From contig CAZMOM010000027.1 of NCBI GenBank assembly GCA_964568075.1, forward strand, positions 1-47,303: a stretch of 47,303 nucleotides of DNA. The letters run 5' to 3'. This document shows positions 41,119 through 47,303 of this stretch, piece by piece. This DNA is from MnTg04 sp964568075. GTDB taxonomy: Bacteria > Pseudomonadota > Gammaproteobacteria > Steroidobacterales > MnTg04. The notes below the pieces were generated by a model. It saw only the letters and a list, made by a program, of their open reading frames with translations. It was not told the origin of the DNA and did not search any database. Position 1 is the first letter of the stretch. Every line of letters starts with the position of its first letter. The translations under genes were made by a program, and so were the position numbers.

Positions 41119-42372
41119 ATGCAGCAACGTTTACTGAATATTCTCCGCGATGAAGGCGTCGTGCCGGCCGAACGCCTGACCCGGCAGCTCGGCGTCAGCC
41201 CCGCGACCCTGTCCCGGTTGATCCGCAAAGCGCCGATCGAAGTCGTGCGTCTGGGCAAAACGCGGGCGACCCGATATGGGTTAGCGCGCGCCCTGCCCGG
41301 CCTGCGCAACCGGATTCCGGTTTACCGGATCGACGAGGCGGGCGAACTGGCGCCTGTCGGTACACTGATGGCGCTGCACCAAGACTGGACGGTGCTGGAA
41401 CCTGGGCCGGAGTTGTTTGAAGGCTTGCCGCCCGAGGTGGTAGACATGGCGCCGCAGGGATTCATCGGCCGGGCGTTTCCGGGGCGCCATGTTGATCTGG
41501 GCCTGCCGCACCGGATTCAGGACTGGTCGGATGACCATGTCCTGGTCGCCGTTGCCCGGCGCGGTGAAGATCTGCCCGGCAACCTGATCGTCGGCAGTGA
41601 AAGCGCAGAGCGCTGGCGAGATCTGGAAATCAGGCCGGCCGAACGGGCACAGTATCCGGAACTGGCACGACGGGCTTTTGCCGGTCAGCAGGCGGGTTCG
41701 TCGGCCGGTGGCGAACAGCCAAAATTCACCGCTTTCGTCGATGGCCGCCATCGCATCATCAAGTTCGCCGTCGCCGGCGACACGCCAGCGGAGATTCGCT
41801 GGCGCGACCTGCTATTTAGCGAATTAATTGCGCTCGATGTGTTGCAGGAAGCTGGCGTGACCACATCCGCGGTAGCCATTCACATCATCGAGAAAAGCGT
41901 TTTTCTGGAGGTGGAACGGTTCGATCGTATTGGTGAGCGTCGCCGCCGCGCCGTACTGACACTGGCGGGCGTGGATGACCCTCGTTACGGGTCCAGGGAC
42001 AGCTGGTCTGAATCGGCGCTGCGCTTGGTAAAAGACCGCTTGATATCACCCGCCGATGGCCGGCGAATGCGGCTACTCGAGGCATTTGCCAGGCTGATCG
42101 CCAATACCGACCGGCATTTTTATAACCTGAGTTTTTTTGTCAATGACGCCTATGAACTGGCGCCGGTCTACGACCAGTTGCCAATGCTGTTCGCACCGGT
42201 TTCCGGGCAGATTATCGAGCGGGATTTTAAAACGCCGATACCGGATGAGCTCGGCATCGATGTGTGGGACGAGGCTACAGAGATTGCGCAGGTTTTCTGG
42301 GAGCGTGTTTCTGGAGATCAGCGAATTAGCGGTGATTTCAGGGGAATAGCCAGGATGGTCGTTCGGGCCTGA
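41119..42372 (+). CDS. yjjJ: HipA-family kinase-like protein YjjJ
   Basis: A 417-residue protein like E. coli YjjJ. An N-terminal winged helix (RLTRQLGVSPATLSRLIRKA) takes the place of a separate HipB antitoxin. The HipA kinase fold follows: SAGGEQPKF (P-loop-like Gly-rich segment), catalytic NTDRHFYNLSFF (Asp in the catalytic loop) and APVYDQLPM (Mg-binding Asp). It therefore has the residues for phosphorylating a target such as a tRNA synthetase, as HipA does. The upstream 90 bases are very AT-rich. It is not in an operon. Confidence 0.88.
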   Translation: MQQRLLNILRDEGVVPAERLTRQLGVSPATLSRLIRKAPIEVVRLGKTRATRYGLARALPGLRNRIPVYRIDEAGELAPVGTLMALHQDWTVLEPGPELFEGLPPEVVDMAPQGFIGRAFPGRHVDLGLPHRIQDWSDDHVLVAVARRGEDLPGNLIVGSESAERWRDLEIRPAERAQYPELARRAFAGQQAGSSAGGEQPKFTAFVDGRHRIIKFAVAGDTPAEIRWRDLLFSELIALDVLQEAGVTTSAVAIHIIEKSVFLEVERFDRIGERRRRAVLTLAGVDDPRYGSRDSWSESALRLVKDRLISPADGRRMRLLEAFARLIANTDRHFYNLSFFVNDAYELAPVYDQLPMLFAPVSGQIIERDFKTPIPDELGIDVWDEATEIAQVFWERVSGDQRISGDFRGIARMVVRA

Positions 42373-42520
42373 CCGCTCTCGCGCATCCCTGCGCTCCGCG
42401 GCATAAGGTCATCCTGACCTGGCCGCTCTCGTGCATCCCTGCGCTCCGCGGCATAAGGTCATCCTGACCTGGCCGCTCTCGCGCATCCCTGCGCTCCGCG
42501 GCATAAGGTCGTCCTGACCG
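42371..42520. repeat. Three tandem 50-bp repeats
   Basis: Exact period of 50 bases at 42371-42420, 42421-42470 and 42471-42520. Unit starts GGCCGCTCTCGCGCATCCCT and ends CATCCTGACCT, with two or three base differences among copies. It lies between two convergent genes and overlaps the last bases of yjjJ. Related words ('gagagcggcc') are in the repeat at position 1. Confidence 0.9.
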
Positions 42521-42541
42521 TAAAGAGCCTTCTACGACAAA

Positions 42542-44146
42542 TTATTTATCCAACCGCTCGAGCAACGCCTGGAACCGTGACATTTCGCGTAAGGACGCCA
42601 GGTCGTCGTCGTTTTTCATCCACGAGAGACTGACTGCGCCGTGGCTCACCGCCGATTCCAGGATATCGAGCGCCTTTTCGGTCTGTCCGTCCAAGGCATA
42701 AAAGCAGGCGACGTTATATAGAACCACGGAGTCGGTCGGATCGATTGCCAGCGCCCTTTCGATCCAGCGCCCGGCGCGATCGCGCTCGCCGATATTCAGC
42801 AGGGACCCTGCGCCCAGGTAAAACGCGCGGGGGTCGTCGGGGTGCCATTTGAGGTGTTTTTCGATCACCTCGATGGCTTCGTTGCCGACTTCGATCGCCA
42901 GCTCTGTCTGGCCCAGGCCGTGTAACACATGCCCGCGCAACACCCGCGATTGGTAATCCTCGGGTCGCATCTCGGCCGCTTTCGCGAACAGGTCGGCGGC
43001 TTTTTGCAGCTTGCCCTGGTGGAAACTGGCCCGCGCATAGTAGTACCAGGGTTCGAACAGGGTGGGACACAGTTCGATCGCGGTCTCGAACTCCTCGATG
43101 GCCTCGTCATACTGTTCGCAGACCAAATAAGCGAGGCCACGCGATGCGTGTGGTTCGGCACCGTCGGGATCCAGTGCCAGCGCGCGCTCGCTGGCCCACA
43201 ACGCTTCGACCCGGTACTCCTCGTCGGACTTGACGTACATCTCGACGAAAGCATAACAATCCGCCCGACCCGCCCAGGCCAGCGCGAAATCGGGGTCGAT
43301 TTCAAGTGCCTGGTCGAACATCTGCCGCGCGTAAACCATGTCGCTGCCACGGAAGCGATAAAAGAATTCCCGGCCGCGCAGGTAATATTCATAGGCACGA
43401 ACGTCCTTGCTCGAGGCCGTCTTGATCGCGTTCTCATCCCGCGCGCTCAGCTCGAGCTGCTGGGCCTCCGCAATGCTATGAGCGATCTCATCCTGGATTT
43501 CGAAGATATCCTTGAGCTCGGCATCGAATTGTTTGGACCACAGGTGATAACCATCTTCGACGTTGATCAGCTGCGAGGTGATCCGCAGTCGATCCTTGGA
43601 TTTTTGCACGCTGCCTTCGAGCACCGTTTTGACGCCCAGTTGCTTGCCGATGCTGCGAATGTCGGCACCGGACTCTTTGAACTGGAACGATGAGGTGCGC
43701 GAGGCGACCTTCAGATTTTTGACCCGGGCCAACGCGTTGAGGATCGCGTCGGCCACGCCCTCGCAGAAATACCCCTGGTCCTGTCCCTCGCTCATGTCGG
43801 TAAAGGGAAGAACGGCGATCGACGGCATATCGTCGATTCGCTGTGCGGTGATGAAATCGGTGTGCTCGCCCCTTGCCGTGACCAGATCAAATGGGTCACG
43901 CACGACACCCTGGCGGGTCAGGTCGAAAAACCATGCCAGGACGAGTGCGAAAGGAAAGCCGAGGATTACGGTGTAAATCAACGTCCGCATGGACCAGCCG
44001 GGCAACAGCAACGGCTCGAAGGTCGCTTCGCCGAGCTGTATCAAAACAAAGGCGCCCGCGGCATAAATCATCGCGACACGAATCACCTTACGGCGTTTCA
44101 GTTCGCTGTAAAACCGAATGATCTCTTCGGGCATACGTCGTCTCAT
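42542..44146 (-). CDS. TolB-like/TPR membrane protein
   Basis: A 534-residue protein. Two hydrophobic segments at about 22-42 and 55-75 anchor it. A TolB/FlgO-like domain follows (MPSIAVLPFTDMSEGQDQGY, FCEGVADAILNALARV, VLEGSVQKSKDRLRITSQLI, DIFEIQDEIA), then about six TPR units to the C-terminus. Relatives are often fused to adenylate cyclase or winged-helix domains; this one has neither. ATG 44146 is favoured by AAGGG ahead of it. Probably a scaffold or signalling protein at the inner membrane. A broken paralogue lies at 45699. Confidence 0.85.
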   Translation of the reverse strand: MRRRMPEEIIRFYSELKRRKVIRVAMIYAAGAFVLIQLGEATFEPLLLPGWSMRTLIYTVILGFPFALVLAWFFDLTRQGVVRDPFDLVTARGEHTDFITAQRIDDMPSIAVLPFTDMSEGQDQGYFCEGVADAILNALARVKNLKVASRTSSFQFKESGADIRSIGKQLGVKTVLEGSVQKSKDRLRITSQLINVEDGYHLWSKQFDAELKDIFEIQDEIAHSIAEAQQLELSARDENAIKTASSKDVRAYEYYLRGREFFYRFRGSDMVYARQMFDQALEIDPDFALAWAGRADCYAFVEMYVKSDEEYRVEALWASERALALDPDGAEPHASRGLAYLVCEQYDEAIEEFETAIELCPTLFEPWYYYARASFHQGKLQKAADLFAKAAEMRPEDYQSRVLRGHVLHGLGQTELAIEVGNEAIEVIEKHLKWHPDDPRAFYLGAGSLLNIGERDRAGRWIERALAIDPTDSVVLYNVACFYALDGQTEKALDILESAVSHGAVSLSWMKNDDDLASLREMSRFQALLERLDK

Positions 44147-44303
44147 GGCCGCCCTTCTGGCTCAATACTCCGGCGTATTGTACAGCCTGACGGCATGGGT
44201 ATTAATACTATGACTCATGGGGCGTGCAAATGGATGCAGACGATTCGATAAGCGGTGTAAATCAGGGGCTGAGGCGAGGAAGACGGGCGGTTTTTACTTT
44301 CCT

Positions 44304-44855
44304 CTAGCCGCGGTCGGGCCCGGGCGTCAGGCGCCGCTTGTAGACTGCATCAAAAACGCTTTGCCAGGTCTCGCCATCGTCTTCGGAGACTTCGATCAGT
44401 TGCCACACATCGCCATTGACCAACGGTGTCAGAGTCGTGCGGTCGAGATAGGTGCCGCCATCGGGTTTGATGATGAGTCCCTGGAAACGAATGCCGCCGT
44501 TGGGGAATTTTTTGATCAGGATTTTTTCCTTGATGCCACCGGGGCGATTTGCCCATTGGGTAAACCAAAGTTGCTTCCAGGTTTTTTTGGCCAGATCGTA
44601 AAAGAAAATGCTCTTGCCCTGGTCACCACCAGCCCCGACCCAGTGTTCCATGACAATACAGCCGTTAAGGATTTTTTCGATCCGGTTGTTACCTGCGTTT
44701 TTGCCGTCCGCAAAGACTTCCCATTCGCCCAACCAAAAATCGAGCTCCGAGTATTCGGCACGGTCCGAGCATTGTTCGATTTTGAGTTCCTGCGCCAGGA
44801 CAGGCTGTGAAGAAAGCCAAAGGATGGCGACCAACGGTGCGAAAAGTCTTGTCAT
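44304..44855 (-). CDS. Secreted hypothetical protein (DUF1579-like)
   Basis: A 183-residue protein with a signal peptide (MTRLFAPLVAILWLSSQPVLA, cleavage after VLA). The mature part begins with a FWLGEWEVF motif, seen in DUF1579-like beta-barrel proteins, and has further FxFYD and RTTLTPL strands consistent with a small barrel. Two cysteines (mature 8 and about 45) could pair. Role unknown. It starts about 450 bases from the divergent riboswitch-controlled gene. Confidence 0.65.
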   Translation of the reverse strand: MTRLFAPLVAILWLSSQPVLAQELKIEQCSDRAEYSELDFWLGEWEVFADGKNAGNNRIEKILNGCIVMEHWVGAGGDQGKSIFFYDLAKKTWKQLWFTQWANRPGGIKEKILIKKFPNGGIRFQGLIIKPDGGTYLDRTTLTPLVNGDVWQLIEVSEDDGETWQSVFDAVYKRRLTPGPDRG

Positions 44856-45019
44856 GTTCGTGGCCCGAAACCTGTGTCGTTCGATTAGGCTGTTAAAGAT
44901 GATTGAGGTTCCGCACGGACCGAGGCGACTTTAAAAAAGGTGGCGCTAGCCGTTCGCTGACTTATGTTAAATGTATTTCGAACCGTGGATCGCGCGCATC
45001 TTTGTTGACGCGCCGCAAC

Positions 45020-45047
45020 TTGCGAATCATTCTTATTTGTTTATATT
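45020..45047 (+). promoter_or_regulatory. Candidate sigma-70 promoter of the riboswitch transcript
   Basis: TTGCGA (45020-45025) and TATATT (45042-45047), 16 bases apart, about 18 bases before the first riboswitch stem. A plausible but imperfect match. Confidence 0.45.
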
Positions 45048-45064
45048 TAGTTGACAAGGGACAA

Positions 45065-45161
45065 ATCCGACCAAGGCAAAGCTGGCCAAAGCCAGCGACG
45101 CAAAGCTACGGGTCCTCGCCTCCTCCGCTAAGGAGGATCCAGGACCGCCGGGTTGCCGGAT
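45065..45161 (+). ncRNA. Cyclic di-GMP-I (GEMM) riboswitch
   Basis: Close to the GEMM-I consensus. P1 ATCCG (45065-45069) pairs with CGGAT (45157-45161). The conserved core reads AAGGCAAAGC, then hairpin TGGC-CAAA-GCCA, then GCGACGCAAAGCTACGGG. The second stem is GGTCCT (45111-45116) with AGGACC (45141-45146) enclosing CCTCC/GGAGG, and the 3' part GCCGGGTTGCCGGAT matches the end of the Vc2 aptamer. It precedes the small secreted protein gene by about 95 bases. The ligand is expected to be c-di-GMP; the related cGAMP-binding subtype cannot be excluded by eye. The rest of 44856-45256 holds nothing I recognise. Confidence 0.85.
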
Positions 45162-45256
45162 CGTCATGAGGTTTCTCGTTGTTTGACTGGGAGAGAAGCC
45201 TGATCTGACTCAAGGATGGTGAATAAAAAAAACTAACCAACGACGAGGAAGAAATA

Positions 45257-45612
45257 ATGAAAATAAAAAGCGTAACGACAATGATGGTCTCACTGGTGCG
45301 ATGGTTCTTTTTGCCAGCGGCAGTAGCGCCGGTGGCGTTACGGCTGGACGACTTAGCGACGCAGGGTACCTCTGCTTTAACGACGGGCCGAGTAACTGGA
45401 CGCATTGCATACTCGAACGGCAGCTTGGCAACCCAGTCATTCCGGTAAAGGTATTCTTGGAAGACGGGAGCGAATTGCTCGGAACCGAATTATTGCTTCG
45501 TGAGGACATCTACGCCGGTCAACCCTGTCCCCAAGATGGAATTGATTTCTGGCCGTTTTTAGGGGAGGACTTTCCGTACTTTGCGTGCCACCATTTTGAC
45601 ACCGGGCACTGA
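45257..45612 (+). pseudogene. Small secreted cysteine-containing protein, frameshifted in the signal peptide
   Basis: ATG 45257 has GAGGAAGAAATA in front and reads MKIKSVTTMMVSLV, the start of a signal peptide. At about 45296-45301 the frame must shift to continue MVLFASGSSAGGVTAGRLSD and on to a TGA ending at 45612. The mature part has four cysteines and DGSELLGTELLLREDIYAGQ. Joined, the protein would be about 118 residues with a normal signal peptide ending SSA. Starting at 45301 alone would leave a poor signal and no ribosome site. It is the riboswitch-controlled gene; a c-di-GMP-regulated exported protein is a usual target. Function unknown. Confidence 0.65.
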
Positions 45613-45639
45613 CCTATAGGTTTTTGAGTCACAAAAATT

Positions 45640-45691
45640 GGTGCCGGTCGTTTAGTTATTCAAACAACTAAATAACTTGATGACCGGCACC
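45640..45691. repeat. Palindromic MITE-like element, copy 6
   Basis: The shortest copy, 52 bp: ends GGTGCCGGTC and GACCGGCACC with arms GTTTAGTTATT and AATAACTTGAT around a small loop. It is a minimal hairpin form of the family. Confidence 0.85.
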
Positions 45692-45698
45692 GTGATCC

Positions 45699-47303
45699 TT
45701 AGTCGCACTCGAAATCATCGTCGCCAACCGGCCGGCACAGGTCGGGCCAACCGTGTTTGCGCCAGTAAGCCTCTATGCGGGTCTGTCGCACGTAATCTTT
45801 AAATTGGTCGGACTTTCGGTAGTCGGCCAGAGCTGGGTGCCAGACCCGGGTTGCATAAGAAGGGAATTCAACAAAAATTTCAGTGGTCTTATCAAAATCA
45901 CCCATTGCGCCATACAAGAGTGCGTCCTCGTATACCCATTCGAGGTTCGGCTTCAATATTTCGAGCTGCTTCCAGAATCTTTCGATTAGGCGCCGGCGCT
46001 CGCTGGCTTCATTTTGGTCTTCGAAAATCGGCATCAGGTATGGCAGCATTTCATACCCTTCAAACAGGTGGAGCGCCGCCAGTCGCGCGCCATGAAAGTC
46101 GCCAGTCACGACGACGTTCATGAAAATGTCCATGTAAATATCACGACCTTTGTCCAGCGCCTTGTTCAGGTAGCTATAGGCTTCCTCATTTTTCCCGAGG
46201 GCGAGCAGGGTGAAACCTAAGTGGTCGCTGTTGATGCCGGTGTCGGGATCGACGCGATAGGCTTCTTTGTAATATTTTATCGACTCTTCAAGATAGCCCA
46301 GCTTGGTCAACTGCATCCCTTTCCACATCCAGCCCGTGGATTCACGACTATCCAGTTCGATCGCCGTATCCAGTTCGCGCAGAGAATCCTCATACTCATG
46401 AGCACGTGAGTGATGAAGACCCAGCACCGCGTGCGGCATGGAAAGCGAAGCATCCAGTTCGAGCGCTCTTTGCGCCGCTTGTATGGCCTTGGGTCTACCC
46501 TCTGCATGTGTTACGTCCGGGTATCCATCAGGCGCGTCGGGTATGCGGGAATCACCGTGTAGGTCGCCGCGATGCCTTCATAGGCGCGCGCAAAACCCGG
46601 GTCACGCTCGATCGCCTGTTGATAAATCTCCAGGCTCTGCCGCAATGCCAGTGGGTCGCGCGAAAAAACAGTTCGCGTGCTTTGAGATACGCAGTGTAAG
46701 CATCGACGTTGGTTGTCGGGGCAGGCGTCGTTGCAATTTTCTGGATATCGACTCCCAGGGTCTCGCGAAGCGCCTCGACGATGGAGCCGGATATCTCATC
46801 CTGGATCGCGAAGATGCTGGTCAGTTTCCGGTCGTAACTATCCGACCACAGGTGGCGATCGGTACTGGCATCGATCAATTGCGCGGTGATGCGAATATTG
46901 TCGCGTTCTTTGCGGACCGAGCCTTCAAGCACGTGATCGACGCCCAAATCGCGGGCGATTTCATCGAGACCGATGTCCTGCCCTTTGTAGGCGAATGCCG
47001 AGGTGCGTGAAGCGACGGACAGGCCTTCGACGCGAACGAGTTGATTGAGGATTTCCTCGGAAATGCCATCGGAGAAAAACTCCTGCTCGGGGTCGGAGGA
47101 CATGTTCACGAAAGGCAGAACGGCGATGGATACGGTCTGGTCCTGCGTTGAGTTTTCTTGTTGTAGGGATTGTGAGTCTTGCGGTGATGCGCCGGTCTGC
47201 TCGGGTCCGGCAAAACGATCAACCAATAGAAATATGACAGCAATGGCAATCGCGCCACCAATCATGCGATCCAGTTTTCGCCCTGTTTGCGGCGTAATCG
47301 ATT
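45699..47303 (-). pseudogene. TolB-like/TPR membrane protein, two frameshifts, 5' end outside window
   Basis: Paralogue of the gene at 42542. The first part (from the right edge to about 46669) has a membrane segment (IAIAVIFLLVDRF), the TolB-like domain (SIAVLPFVNMSSDPEQEFFS, VLEGSVRKERDNIRITAQLI, SIFAIQDEIS) and then breaks at the A6 run 46663-46668, where one base is missing. The middle part reads RDPLALRQSLEIYQQAIERD up to a stop near 46520, where a second shift is needed to enter the third part (DVTHAEGRPKAIQAAQRALE) with TPR units down to 45699. Codons before the ATG at 47265 stay in frame (ITPQTGRKLDR), so the gene continues beyond the window, as similar proteins with an N-terminal DNA-binding domain do. 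Confidence 0.8.

Noticed and set aside
42371..42520. CRISPR array
   Set aside because: The 50-bp units are directly adjacent with no spacers and there are no cas genes.
42929..43693. 254-codon frame antisense to the TPR gene
   Set aside because: Shadow of the TolB/TPR gene, with no ribosome site or family match.

Overview
The window looks like a chromosomal segment of a free-living, aerobic or facultative gammaproteobacterium, probably environmental. I base this on the A-type Fe-S carriers, a YjjJ-type HipA kinase, TolB/TPR membrane proteins, DUF418 and DUF222/HNH families, a tRNA-Arg(TCG) and moderate GC content. I cannot name a genus. There is one tRNA, no rRNA and no CRISPR array.

Layout. 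(1) 181-6940 is an iron-sulfur neighbourhood. On the minus strand, in order of transcription, it holds an IscA-like carrier, a glutaredoxin/degenerate HesB/rhodanese fusion, and then the Fe-S subunits sdhB, nuoB and nuoI without any partner subunits. These are followed by erpA, a double CDGSH protein and a 2-oxoglutarate oxygenase. Divergent from it are a MarR-like regulator with a C-terminal cysteine cluster and a cysteine-synthase-like gene. (2) 7087-17575 is mixed: a mercuric-reductase-like protein with an unusual N-terminus, tRNA-Arg, NAD malic enzyme, the 'mobile mystery' A/B pair (HTH plus Fic), a lipoprotein methyltransferase, an alpha/beta hydrolase, a DUF2779 nuclease and a WYL regulator.

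(3) 17773-37584 is a defence island. Its first half is a compact minus-strand operon: TIR-like protein, Nmad2-like nucleotide-modification-associated protein, MazG-type NTP pyrophosphohydrolase and a uracil-DNA-glycosylase-superfamily protein, with an uncharacterised gene behind it. I do not recognise this set as a described system and it is my main candidate for something new. Its second half is a plus-strand operon of an SNF2/DEAH helicase (broken by an in-frame TGA), two tandem DUF1156 adenine methylases (the first frameshifted) and a HEPN-DUF499 ATPase, followed by a truncated gene and a DUF262/HNH gene on the other strand. A broken-gene junction at 21.6-22.3 kb separates the halves.

(4) 37817-47303 holds a DUF222/HNH endonuclease gene lying between a broken and an intact copy of the 5' end of a DUF418 membrane protein gene, a YjjJ/HipA kinase, two TolB/TPR proteins (one frameshifted and running off the right edge), and a c-di-GMP-I (GEMM) riboswitch ahead of a small secreted protein.

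Six copies of one short palindromic element (52-96 bp, ends GGTGCCGGTC/GACCGGCACC) are scattered through the window. Several genes are broken by single-base changes, most of them in homopolymers, so either local decay or residual sequencing error should be kept in mind.
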